From: Desertivirga sp966211215
Lineage (GTDB): Bacteria; Bacteroidota; Bacteroidia; Sphingobacteriales; Sphingobacteriaceae
NCBI GenBank assembly: GCA_966211215.1
Contig: CBIHNR010000001.1
Span: 69,384-133,383 of the forward strand
Direction: 5' to 3'
DNA: 64,000 nt
Shown: one piece after another, positions 26,538-35,436 of the stretch
Position numbering within the stretch: position 1 is the first letter of the stretch
Layout of the letters: the number at the start of each line of letters is the position of its first letter
Position numbers and translations under genes: made by a program
The notes under the pieces: generated by a model
The model's database searches: none
Told to the model about the DNA's origin: nothing
Seen by the model: only the letters and a program-made list of their open reading frames with translations

Positions 26538-29500
26538 ATGAGAAGATTAATAGTACTAGTTCCCTTACTGTTAGCCTTATTTAACGTTTCAGCCCAGGAA
26601 CTTAAGGTAACAGGAAAGGTAACTTCAAAACCAGGCAACGAGCCGCTTATAGGCGCTTCGGTTGTTATACAAGAAACTGGAAAAGCCACCGCCACCAACG
26701 TAGAGGGCATGTTTTCCATTCTAGCCCAAACAGGGCAAACTTTGAAGGTTTCTTACTTCGGTATGGAAACCACGAGGGTAAAAATCACATCTGCAGGGCC
26801 AATAACAATTCAGTTAGCAGAAGACAATAAATTACTTGAGGAGGTTGTAGTAACGGGATACCAGTCGGAACGCAAGAAGGACTTAATAGGGGCGGTGTCT
26901 GTTTTAAAAATGGATGAAGCCCTGAAAGAAACCAATGCCAACCTGTTAACATCGGTTCAAGGCAGGATCTCGGGGGTAAGCATCTCAACTGACGGTGCGC
27001 CCGGCTCTAATGCCACTATTAACATCCGTGGCTTGGGAAGTTTGAAAAACAATGCTCCGCTTTTCATCATCGATGGGATGCCGGCCAACGATATTAATGG
27101 TATCAGCCCTAATGACATCGCGTCTATGCAGGTATTGAAAGATGCCGCTTCGGCTGCCATTTACGGCGCAAGGGCATCTGGCGGAGTGGTGATCATCACT
27201 ACCAAAAAAGGAAACGCTAAAAATGTGGGCGTAACCTTTGATGCTTTTGCAGGTGTCAAAACGCCAAGAAATCATTTGGACATGTTAAATGCTATGGAGT
27301 ACGGACAGGTACTGTTTCAGGCTTTAAGAAACGACGGCTTGCCAACTACAGACGAAATCTATGGCAGTGGTCCTGAACCAGTAATCCCTGCTTTTTTGGA
27401 CGATGCTAAAACCATTCCTTCGGCAGATGTAGACTATCAAAAGGAAACCTATCGTAGTGCTTTAAACCAATCATACAACCTTGGGCTTTCTAAAAATGTA
27501 GATAATTCGAGCTTCTATTTCGGCTTAAATTATAACAAGGAAGAAGGTTTGGCGGTATTTACCGATTACGAACGTATCAACGCTCGTTTAAACTCAAATT
27601 TCAAAGTTTCAAACCGCATTACGATTGGCGAGAATTTTACGGTATCACGCTTTGGCGGAGTAAACAATCCTGGTGCTCTACCTGCTACTTTGTATCAAAT
27701 GCCTATCATCCCCGTTAGGGACAACCTGGGCAATTATGGAGGCCCGGTTAAAAACCTCGGCGACCGCCTGAGCCCCATTGGTAACCTGGAGCGTAATAAA
27801 GATAACCGTAACCGTTCTTTTAAAACCCTTGGTAATGTGTATGCTAACGTAAACCTGGTTAAAGGGCTTACATATAAATTTTTGTTCGGTGTTGATGCGG
27901 TTAATTATCGTGCATCTATTTTCAATCCCACTTTTGTGGAAGGCCGTTTCTCTAATACAGAAGCTACCTTAACCGAAAACTCATCTAATGCACTTAACCT
28001 CAATGCTACTCATACTTTAGATTACCAATTAAGCAAAGGAAAACACGATTTCAGAGCGCTTGCCGGCTACGAGTGGATTCATAACAAGTTTGAAAAGTAC
28101 AGTGCATCTGCAAGGGGCTTTTTTATCGAAACATCCAATTTCAGGGTGTTAGATGCAGCAAATACTATGTCGGCAGTAAACGGTGATGGTGCAGAGTTTG
28201 CCTTGATTTCGCAGTTTGCCAAGCTAGATTATCAGTTCAATAACAGGTATTTATTCTCATCTACAATCCGCAGAGATGGTTCATCTCGTTTCGGGCCAGG
28301 AAATAAATATGGCGTTTTCCCCGCAGCTTCATTTGGCTGGAGGTTGAGCGAAGAAGATTTCTTTAAGAACACAAGCCTGGGTTCAAAGGTGTCTGATTTA
28401 AAACTTCGTTTCTCATGGGGTACAAACGGTAACCAGCAAAGTATTGATGATTATGCCTACACCACATCATACAGAAAACAAATTGACTTTTCCAACTATG
28501 ATGTTACCGGCTCTAATGCTACTGCAAACGTAGGTTACATCACTACCCAAATTGGTAACAGCAACATTAAATGGGAAACTTCCATTCAAACGAACATAGG
28601 TGTTGATTTAGGCTTGTTAAGCAACAGGCTATATTTTACTGGTGATTTCTTTGTAAAAAAGAGCAAAGACCTGATTGTAAACCCGATTCTCGCAGCTGTT
28701 AGTGGCGAAGGAAATGCACCGTTTATTAATGCAGGCGATGTACGTAACACAGGGTTTGAATTCCTGTTAAGCTACCGCAATGAAAATACAAGGAAGTTTA
28801 AATATAATGTTGATTTAACTTTCAGCGCGATTAAGAACAAAGTGATCAGCCTTGGCGAAGATGGACAGGCGGTTTATTTGGGAAGCAAATCTCGTATCAT
28901 TTCTGGCCAGCCAATCGGCGAGTTTTACGGTTATGTAGCCGATGGCTTATTCCGCACACAGGCAGAGGTTGATGCGCATGCTACACAAGTGGGTAAAGGT
29001 TTAGGAAGGATTCGCTTTAAGGATGTTAATGGCGATGGTGCCATTACACCAGACGACCGCACAAACATTGGAAGCCCGTTGCCTAAGTTTTTCAGCGGAT
29101 TAAACTTCAACGGTTCATACAAAAACTTTGATTGCTCGCTGTTTTTCGATACTCAGGTGGGCAACAAAATATGGGATGATAACACTTTCAACTACAAATT
29201 TCCGCTGTTTGTGGCTAACCACGGCAAGGTATTGTTAGATGCCTGGTCGCCATCAAACCCAGATTCAGATATTCCGGCTTTAACCACCCGCAATACCAAC
29301 GATGAGCAGAGAAACTCTACATTTTTCCTTGGCGATGGCTCTTATTTAAGAATGAAATCAATTGTTTTCGGATATACTTTGCCAAAGAACATCACTTCAA
29401 AAGCAAAAATTTCAAAAGCAAGAATCTTTATACAAGGGCAAAACCTGTTGAATTTTACCAAGTTTGACGGGCTTGACTACGAGGTTGTTAACAACGGAAC

Positions 29501-29579
29501 CCTTGATTACGGAGTGTTAACAGAAGCGGCTTACCCGCATTCAAAATCAGTGTCATTAGGTATTAACGTGGGCTTCTAA
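26538..29579 (+). CDS. susC: SusC-like TonB-dependent outer-membrane transporter (fructan locus, pair 1)
   Basis: The protein has 1013 residues. A signal peptide (1-20, ending VSA-QE) is followed by a CarbopepD_reg-like domain (about 22-100, VTGKVTSKPGNEPLIGASVV). The TonB box region is LLEEVVVTGYQ. The plug (about 115-230) contains SVQGRISGVSISTDGAPGSN, INIRGLGSLKNNAPLFIIDG and YGARASGGVVIITTKKG. A 22-strand barrel then runs to SVSLGINVGF at the C-terminus. There is no STN domain, so signalling through an anti-sigma factor is unlikely. With SusD it forms the lid-and-barrel complex that imports oligosaccharides. susD begins 24 nt downstream. Fructan specificity is inferred from the GH32/GH91 genes. 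Confidence 0.95.
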   Translation: MRRLIVLVPLLLALFNVSAQELKVTGKVTSKPGNEPLIGASVVIQETGKATATNVEGMFSILAQTGQTLKVSYFGMETTRVKITSAGPITIQLAEDNKLLEEVVVTGYQSERKKDLIGAVSVLKMDEALKETNANLLTSVQGRISGVSISTDGAPGSNATINIRGLGSLKNNAPLFIIDGMPANDINGISPNDIASMQVLKDAASAAIYGARASGGVVIITTKKGNAKNVGVTFDAFAGVKTPRNHLDMLNAMEYGQVLFQALRNDGLPTTDEIYGSGPEPVIPAFLDDAKTIPSADVDYQKETYRSALNQSYNLGLSKNVDNSSFYFGLNYNKEEGLAVFTDYERINARLNSNFKVSNRITIGENFTVSRFGGVNNPGALPATLYQMPIIPVRDNLGNYGGPVKNLGDRLSPIGNLERNKDNRNRSFKTLGNVYANVNLVKGLTYKFLFGVDAVNYRASIFNPTFVEGRFSNTEATLTENSSNALNLNATHTLDYQLSKGKHDFRALAGYEWIHNKFEKYSASARGFFIETSNFRVLDAANTMSAVNGDGAEFALISQFAKLDYQFNNRYLFSSTIRRDGSSRFGPGNKYGVFPAASFGWRLSEEDFFKNTSLGSKVSDLKLRFSWGTNGNQQSIDDYAYTTSYRKQIDFSNYDVTGSNATANVGYITTQIGNSNIKWETSIQTNIGVDLGLLSNRLYFTGDFFVKKSKDLIVNPILAAVSGEGNAPFINAGDVRNTGFEFLLSYRNENTRKFKYNVDLTFSAIKNKVISLGEDGQAVYLGSKSRIISGQPIGEFYGYVADGLFRTQAEVDAHATQVGKGLGRIRFKDVNGDGAITPDDRTNIGSPLPKFFSGLNFNGSYKNFDCSLFFDTQVGNKIWDDNTFNYKFPLFVANHGKVLLDAWSPSNPDSDIPALTTRNTNDEQRNSTFFLGDGSYLRMKSIVFGYTLPKNITSKAKISKARIFIQGQNLLNFTKFDGLDYEVVNNGTLDYGVLTEAAYPHSKSVSLGINVGF

Positions 29580-29603
29580 GCCAATTAATTAGCAATTATA
29601 AAC

Positions 29604-31301
29604 ATGAAGAACTTTAAATATATCATAGCGGCGGGAATGGCTTTAATGCTGGGTTCCTGCACCAAAGACCTCGACCAGGCACCAAAGGGGGCTTTAAGGG
29701 AAGAGGCTTTAAATACACCAAAGGCAGCCGAGGGGCTTGTTGTTGCTGCTTACGCGATGATGGACAATGTGTACCAGTCAAACGATTTTGCGCCAATTTC
29801 GGCGATTTTCAACCCGGCATCTAACTGGAGCTATAGCGATGTGCGCTCTGGCGATGCTTACAAGGGCGGCGGCGGTACCGGCGATATTGCCCCCTTGGGA
29901 AATATGGAGTTGGGCAACGTAACTGCTGATAACTTCCTGATTGCCCGTAAATGGAGGGCACTTTATATTGGGGTTTCGAGGTGTAACAAAGCCTTAAAAT
30001 CACTGAACTCATTGTCGGATGCAGAATTCCCATTAAAGGCTCGCCGCATTGCTGAAGTTAGGGTGTTAAGGGCGCATTATTATTTCGACCTTAAACGGAA
30101 CTTTCGCACTTTCCCTTACATTGACGAGAGCGTGCCTCTTGGCGAAGAAGGAAAAGTGCCAAACAACTTAACTGAGCAGCAATTATGGGATAAAATTATT
30201 GCAGATATTCAGGCAGGAATCAATATCCCTTATGATGGACAGGATAAAGGGCGCATTAACAAATATGTAGCTTACGCCTACCTTACAAAGGCTTACATGT
30301 TTACCAAAAAATATACTGAGGCTGTGGCAAGTGCTAACGAGGTGATCAATTCTGGAAAGTACAATCTGCTATCCAACCTGGAATCTCTATACTCAGACCC
30401 GTTGGTGGAGCATAATGGCGAGAACATCCTGGCTATTGAAACCTCTGTAAATGACGGTGGTACACTTAACGGAAATATTGACTGGGGTGATTTGCTAACT
30501 TCTCCATCCGGGCCTGCTTATGGTGGTGGCGACGGTTTTCACCGCCCAACTCAAAACCTTGTAAATTCCTTTAAGGTGGATCCAATTACCGGATTGCCTT
30601 TACTCGACACTTACAACAACTCCGACCTTGCACCTACCGATGTGACCACCCCCGTTGACCCTCGTTTAGACCATGCCATTGGCCGCCCCGGAATTACCTG
30701 GAAAGACTATAAAGGCGAAGTGTATAGCGTAAGCTGGGCTCGTGATGCAAATACGTATGGCCCATATTCAAAGAAGAAAAACTTGATTTCGCCTAACTCC
30801 ACTTTGCGTGCTGCCGGTGGGTTCCCATGGGCGAGGGGCGCCCTGAATTTCCCATTCATCAAATATTCTGATGTATTGCTATGGAAAGCAGAAGCCTTGA
30901 TTGAACTAAATCAAAATCTGGATGAAGCCCGCGAATTGATTAACCAGGTACGTACCAGGGCTAAAAACTCTCCGGTGGTTAAAAAACTGGATGGCGTTAC
31001 TCCGGCAGCTAATTATGTAATAGGCACTTACCCGGCTTTAGGCTGGACTCAGGACTATGCTCGCAAAGCCCTTCGTTTTGAAAGAAGATTGGAGTTATGT
31101 TTAGAAGGGCACCGTTTTTACGATTTGGTTCGCTGGAATGCTGCTACCGACTTTCTAAATAACTACTACCAAACCGAGGGCACCAAAAGGCCTTACCTGG
31201 CAGTGGGCAACTTTGTGGCACCAAAACTAAATTACCTGCCCATCCCGCAGGTGGAAGTAGATTTAGCTCGTGGAGGTTTAATTCAAGATCCTAATTATTA
31301 G
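29604..31301 (+). CDS. susD: SusD/RagB-family surface glycan-binding lipoprotein (pair 1)
   Basis: The 565-residue protein has lipobox LGSC (Cys19). The SusD fold is shown by RVLRAHYYFDLKRNF, TPR-like helices (AYAYLTKAYMFTKKYTEAVA), YSDVLLWKAEALIEL, LINQVRTRAKNSPVV and ALRFERRLELCLEGHRFYDL near the C-terminus, followed by YLPIPQVEV. It caps the SusC1 barrel and delivers oligosaccharides. It ends just before a strong terminator. Confidence 0.95.
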   Translation: MKNFKYIIAAGMALMLGSCTKDLDQAPKGALREEALNTPKAAEGLVVAAYAMMDNVYQSNDFAPISAIFNPASNWSYSDVRSGDAYKGGGGTGDIAPLGNMELGNVTADNFLIARKWRALYIGVSRCNKALKSLNSLSDAEFPLKARRIAEVRVLRAHYYFDLKRNFRTFPYIDESVPLGEEGKVPNNLTEQQLWDKIIADIQAGINIPYDGQDKGRINKYVAYAYLTKAYMFTKKYTEAVASANEVINSGKYNLLSNLESLYSDPLVEHNGENILAIETSVNDGGTLNGNIDWGDLLTSPSGPAYGGGDGFHRPTQNLVNSFKVDPITGLPLLDTYNNSDLAPTDVTTPVDPRLDHAIGRPGITWKDYKGEVYSVSWARDANTYGPYSKKKNLISPNSTLRAAGGFPWARGALNFPFIKYSDVLLWKAEALIELNQNLDEARELINQVRTRAKNSPVVKKLDGVTPAANYVIGTYPALGWTQDYARKALRFERRLELCLEGHRFYDLVRWNAATDFLNNYYQTEGTKRPYLAVGNFVAPKLNYLPIPQVEVDLARGGLIQDPNY

Positions 31302-31326
31302 GATTTTTAGTTTAACCAAAGAGGTC

Positions 31327-31375
31327 AAAGAGCTACAGAGAACATGAATTTATTTGTTTAGTCTGTAGCTCTTTT
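31327..31375 (+). terminator. Terminator after susC1-susD1
   Basis: AAAGAGCTACAGA and TCTGTAGCTCTTT form a perfect 13-bp stem with a 22-nt loop, followed by T-rich sequence, 26 nt after the susD stop. Confidence 0.75.
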
Positions 31376-31379
31376 TAAT

Positions 31380-31768
31380 ATGGTGATGACGTCCGGCGAT
31401 ATGCAGGCTAATACGCTTTGTCTTTCCGACGATAGGAGGAATCCTAAAGCGCTTCGTTATACGTATTGCTTTAAGATCTCTCCTTTCGTCGAGATGACAA
31501 AACGCCTAGTTTGAAAGTGTTTTAAAATAAGCAAGTTGCAAATGATGTCATTATAACGAAAGGAGGCCACGAAGTAGCATTAAGGCAATTGAAGAACAAA
31601 CTAATTTCTTAATAAATCCTATAAAGTTTGTCATGTAATGCGCTTTAAGATCCCTCCTTGGGTCGGAATGACAAGGTGCCTTAGCCGGTATTGGGGCAGA
31701 CATAAAACGATGGAAGCATTCTGGCTTGCATAAACAACCTAATCCACCTTTAAAACCACATACTCATC
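31380..31768. repeat. Intergenic interspersed repeats
   Basis: The unit at 31473-31565 (GATCTCTCCTTTCGTCGAGA, then ATGACA, ending GATGTCATTATAACGAAAGG) recurs in diverged form at 54489-54575 and 60461-60560. Its ends are partly inverted copies of each other. A further partial copy lies near 31650-31680. No gene is seen. Confidence 0.6.
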
Positions 31769-33922
31769 ATGATTAAAAACAAAATTTATATCCCAATAGC
31801 TATCCTCTTTCTCTCGCTCAACGCGAAAGCCCAGTATCATTGGAGTTTTGAAAAAGGGAAAGTTCTGGCAGAAAATTCAGGCAAACTGAAACTCGAATTT
31901 ATAAGCAATTTTAAAGAGCCCGAATTGGTGAAAGGCTTCAAAGGCACTGCAATCCGTACAGATGGCTATTCTAGCCAACTAAATGCCACATTCCCAGTTA
32001 CTAAAAAGCCTCTCCATTTAAAAGCCTGGTTTGCTCTGGAAACATTTTCCAACGACACCTCCGGGTTCTTTGTGCTGAAGGATACAAAAGGAAACTGGAT
32101 TTCCGCTTGCGTTGATAAGTTTGGTAAACCGTTAATTGGCCTAAGCTTAAATGGAATACTAAAGTATCACGGAGGCGCCGCTAAGCTTTTAAACTTTGAA
32201 TGGATGAATGTGGGCTTGTCGGTTGAAAAGGATAAAGCAGAGCTGATAATCAACGGAGAAAAAATAGCAACGGCCCCCTTGTCCCCAGCAGATTTCGCAA
32301 TGGGTTTCAGTGGTTTTACAGTAGGCAGAGATGGCAGGGAAAAGCAGATTTTAATATTCCCAACAAATGCATTAAACGGAATTGTAGATGAAGTTTCACT
32401 CGAAACGAAGCCTTACTCATTGGAGGCAGCAAAAGCCGAATTCAAAAAAGGAGGAAATGTAAAACCTGATTTAAGTGTAGCCGCCAGCAGGTTTCAAAAC
32501 GACTTCAATCGCCCTAAATACCACATTCTTCCGGCTGCCAATTGGACTAACGAGATGCATGGCCTAATTTACTATAATGGTAAATATCACTTGTTTAATC
32601 AGAAGAATGGCGCTAACCTTTTATTGAATACCATTAACTGGGGACATTACAGCAGTCCCGATTTAATTAGCTGGACAGAGCACCGCCCGGCTTTGAGCCC
32701 GGAACAGGGTATAGACGAACGAGGTATCTGGTCTGGCCATTCCGTTATTTTTGAAGGTAAACCAGCGCTGATTTACACTGCTGGCGCTCCATATATAAAC
32801 CATATTGGCCTGGCATTTCCGAATGATAGCAGCCTTATAAGCTGGCAGAAATATTCCGGCAATCCCATTGTAAAAGGCCCACCCCAAGGCTACCAGCGCA
32901 CTGACCTTAGGGACCCCTATGTATGGAAGGAAAATGACACCTGGTACATGATGATTGGCTATGGTGTTGTGGAAGATGGGGAAGAAAAAGGCTCACTGCT
33001 TCTATATAAATCCAAGGATTTTAAGAAATGGGATTTCCTGCATACCCTCTTTACCGGCGATCCGAAAAATGACGATTCCGGCGTCTTTTGGGAAATGCCG
33101 GTTTTCTGGAAGATGGATGGAAAGTACATTTTACTGGTAAATAAAGTGCCCTATAAGGGCGTTCCGGCAGTTGCTCTATATTGGGTAGGCGATTTTGTGA
33201 ATGAAAAATTTGTGCCTGATTTCAAAGTTCCTAAACGCCTCGAGGTCGTAAACCGGCTCTTGTCACCTTCTGTTGCTTTGGATGTGGCCGGAAGGACAAC
33301 TGCTATAGCCATCATACCGGATGAAATTACCGCCGAAGCTGCCTATAAACAAGGTTGGAACCACTTATACAGTATCCCCCGCACCTGGAAATTAAAAGAT
33401 GGCGAAATTTATCAGCGGCCCCACCCTGCGTTAGAAAAATTAAGAATGGGAGAGATAAGCTTTAAATCGCAAACTATCAAACCGGGTAATAATCTCTTGT
33501 TAGCCTCTGGCACACATCAGCTTGAATTTAAAGCAGAGCTGAATACAGGCAGCTCCAAGAAGTTCGGGTTCATTGTTGGCAAAAACAAGTCAGGCAGCGA
33601 GCAGACCCGTATTTATTACGATTTTGAAAAGCATGAGATGATAGTGGATGATACGCAATCCAGTAAAAGGGAACATGTTCCATTGAACATTCGTACGGGA
33701 AAATATAACCTGGAACCAAATTCAAAAGTAGATCTGCATGTGTTTATTGATGGCTCTGTTGTTGAAGTTTTTATTAATGGAAAAGATGCCTTTACGACTC
33801 GCTTATTTCCATTAAGTCAGGAAAGCACCGATGTTGAGCTGTTCACCGAAGGTGGAAATATCGAGATTTTCAAAGCTTCGGTGTGGCATTTAAGATCAAG
33901 CAATAATAAAACAGCCTTTTAG
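31769..33922 (+). CDS. LamG-GH32 enzyme with Glu at the nucleophile position
   Basis: The 717-residue protein has a signal peptide (to AKA-QY), an N-terminal LamG/concanavalin domain (about 22-225), a GH32 five-bladed propeller (about 245-560) and a C-terminal beta-sandwich (about 570-717, VDLHVFIDGSVVEVFINGKD). The family motif WMNDPNG is replaced by NWTNEMHGL, so Glu262 stands where GH32 enzymes have the nucleophile Asp. RDP is kept (Asp382, TDLRDPYVW). The acid/base motif is WEMPVFW (Glu442), with Met instead of Cys. The enzyme probably acts on fructan or fructo-oligosaccharides outside the inner membrane. The D-to-E change could alter the mechanism or substrate. The large fructan enzyme at 35437 shares this motif. 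Confidence 0.85.
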   Translation: MIKNKIYIPIAILFLSLNAKAQYHWSFEKGKVLAENSGKLKLEFISNFKEPELVKGFKGTAIRTDGYSSQLNATFPVTKKPLHLKAWFALETFSNDTSGFFVLKDTKGNWISACVDKFGKPLIGLSLNGILKYHGGAAKLLNFEWMNVGLSVEKDKAELIINGEKIATAPLSPADFAMGFSGFTVGRDGREKQILIFPTNALNGIVDEVSLETKPYSLEAAKAEFKKGGNVKPDLSVAASRFQNDFNRPKYHILPAANWTNEMHGLIYYNGKYHLFNQKNGANLLLNTINWGHYSSPDLISWTEHRPALSPEQGIDERGIWSGHSVIFEGKPALIYTAGAPYINHIGLAFPNDSSLISWQKYSGNPIVKGPPQGYQRTDLRDPYVWKENDTWYMMIGYGVVEDGEEKGSLLLYKSKDFKKWDFLHTLFTGDPKNDDSGVFWEMPVFWKMDGKYILLVNKVPYKGVPAVALYWVGDFVNEKFVPDFKVPKRLEVVNRLLSPSVALDVAGRTTAIAIIPDEITAEAAYKQGWNHLYSIPRTWKLKDGEIYQRPHPALEKLRMGEISFKSQTIKPGNNLLLASGTHQLEFKAELNTGSSKKFGFIVGKNKSGSEQTRIYYDFEKHEMIVDDTQSSKREHVPLNIRTGKYNLEPNSKVDLHVFIDGSVVEVFINGKDAFTTRLFPLSQESTDVELFTEGGNIEIFKASVWHLRSSNNKTAF

Positions 33923-33946
33923 CTTTTTCGCTGTGATTTTGATTGG

Positions 33947-33982
33947 GCCGTTCTGTGATTTTTTCGCAGGGCGGCTTTTTTT
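33947..33982 (+). terminator. Terminator after the first LamG-GH32 gene
   Basis: GCCGTTCTG pairs with CAGGGCGGC (two G-U pairs), followed by seven T, 25 nt after the stop codon. Confidence 0.75.
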
Positions 33983-34048
33983 GTTTAAACTTTTTGCTTT
34001 TTTCAGGCCATTGGCCGAAGCTAAAGAGCCATCAAGTGGCCTGATGCC

Positions 34049-34100
34049 GGCTAAAGCACTTGCAAGTGTATCCATTGCCGTCAGTTTCAACTGACGGGCT
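34049..34100 (+). repeat. Left copy of 52-bp direct repeat flanking hicAB
   Basis: This copy matches 34927-34978 with 3 mismatches in 52. It holds the 12-bp palindrome CACTTGCAAGTG and the hairpin CCGTCAGTTTCAACTGACGG. Confidence 0.8.
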
Positions 34101-34169
34101 GATGAAAGATGAATTTGACAAGTCTCTTGCTCATAAGTTGAACATTAAGAGTCAGTTAAATGCAACAAA

Positions 34170-34195
34170 AATATAATACGAATGTATTATATTTG
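34170..34195 (+). promoter_or_regulatory. hicAB operator overlapping the promoter -7 box
   Basis: AATATAATAC and GTATTATATT form perfect 10-bp arms around a 4-nt spacer (34170-34193). TATATTTG (34188-34195) inside the right arm is an exact TAnnTTTG box. An outer pair AATGCAAC (34159) and GTTGCATT (34209) nests around it. HicB antitoxins repress their own operon at such palindromes. Confidence 0.65.
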
Positions 34196-34214
34196 TAACT
34201 AAATATTAGTTGCA

Positions 34215-34469
34215 TTGGGCAAAATTGAAAAGTTAATAGAGCGATTTCTCTAAATACCTAAAGATTTTACTTGGGATGAATTAGTTACTCTACTCTCGCA
34301 CTTTGGTTATGAGCCATTAAAGACCAGCAAAACTGGCGGTTCCAGAAGAAAGTTTGTTAATAAAAAAAATGTTATTATAAACTTGCATAAACCTCATCCA
34401 GAGCCGGAGCTAAAGCAGTATGCAATCAAGCAAGTTATAGAAACACTAAAAGAGCAAGGAGATATTTAA
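34215..34469 (+). pseudogene. hicA: hicA toxin gene with early stop codon
   Basis: The frame starts at TTG 34215 with LGKIEKLIERFL, then hits TAA at 34251, then continues PKDFTWDELVTLLSHFGYE, KTGGSRRKFVNKKNV, IINLHKPHPEPELKQYAIKQ and ends at 34469. This is a HicA mRNA-interferase-like protein with the catalytic GGSRRKF and HKPHP segments. The start codon is also non-standard. Unless an unusual start is used after the stop, no toxin is made. hicB follows after 1 nt. Confidence 0.7.
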
Positions 34470-34470
34470 A

Positions 34471-34842
34471 ATGGGTAGTTATCTGAAATATAAAGATTAC
34501 ACTGGTACTGTAGAGTTTAGTGCTGAAGATGAAGTTTTTCATGGTAAAATATTTGGAATAAAGGATTTAGTGACTTTTGAAGGCCGCTCAGTAGAGGAGA
34601 TCAAACACGCTTTTGAAGAATCTGTAGATGATTATCTTGAAACCTGCAAGGAGATAGGCAAAACGCCGGAGAAATTGTTTAAGGGAAGCTTCAATGTTAG
34701 AGTGCCTTCTTCTGTTCATAAAGATGCTGCACTTGTTGCAACTCAATATAATATGTCTCTTAACGATTTTGTAAAGTTGGCACTCACCTATGCCATTAAT
34801 CATCAGCAGGAATTAAGCAAGGAACTTCGCTTAGTTCGTTAA
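34471..34842 (+). CDS. hicB: HicB family antitoxin
   Basis: The 123-residue protein has an N-terminal HicB partial RNase H-like fold (YKDYTGTVEFSAEDEVFHGK, GRSVEEIKHAFEESVDDYLE). Its C-terminal ribbon-helix-helix (NVRVPSSVHKDAALVATQYN, MSLNDFVKLAL) binds operator DNA. It lies 1 nt after the broken hicA gene. With the toxin gene broken, it may survive as a repressor acting on the operator at 34170 or as protection against related toxins elsewhere. Confidence 0.9.
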   Translation: MGSYLKYKDYTGTVEFSAEDEVFHGKIFGIKDLVTFEGRSVEEIKHAFEESVDDYLETCKEIGKTPEKLFKGSFNVRVPSSVHKDAALVATQYNMSLNDFVKLALTYAINHQQELSKELRLVR

Positions 34843-35436
34843 AATAAATGGAGGTTAACTTTAAATAGTTAGCCTCTCAAAATATTATTCCCTCCTGCAG
34901 ATGTCCCTACTCTATAACGAAGGACCGGCTCAAGCACTTGCAAGTGTATTCATTGCTGTCAGTTTCAACTGACGGGCTAAAGGCAAGAAAGCCTTGATAA
35001 TTAAGCTTTTTAGCAAGATGCCAGTTTCTATCATGCCTGGCAATTAAGTATTATCCCGCAAGATTAGACACATGTTGGCGCGTTCCCCAATATCTTCATA
35101 ATACTATCTTCCAAAATTATTACATCACCAATCCCAGCCATTTCGAGCACCTGCAATAAAATTGAAAATCAACACGATACAAAATTCAATAATGAAGTAA
35201 GTTCTGTTGTTAAGTATTTGAAAATTAGATTTTTGTGTGATTTGTATTTTAAGGTGCACAATTCCTTAACGCATTTGAAACGATTCTTAAAACCCTTGTT
35301 TCATCCGGTGCATACATTAGTTTCACCAATTATACCTGTTTCATATCCGGATAGCTTAAATCCAGCTGGCCAGTGGTTGCTTATGCGGCTGAAAAGGAGA
35401 ATTGAAATAACTAACCCATAACAAAACCAAAAAAAC
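34843..35436. other. Intergenic between hicB and the large GH32 gene
   Basis: It contains the right 52-bp repeat at 34927-34978. The rest is AT-rich with no recognisable gene. It presumably carries the promoter of the 1567-residue enzyme, but no exact -7 box was found. Confidence 0.45.
34927..34978 (+). repeat. Right copy of 52-bp direct repeat flanking hicAB
   Basis: This copy matches 34049-34100 in the same orientation with 3 mismatches. Confidence 0.8.

Noticed and set aside
35218..35421. 67-codon plus-strand frame before the large GH32 gene
   Set aside because: No signal, no domain, ordinary AT-rich composition; more likely leader or promoter DNA.
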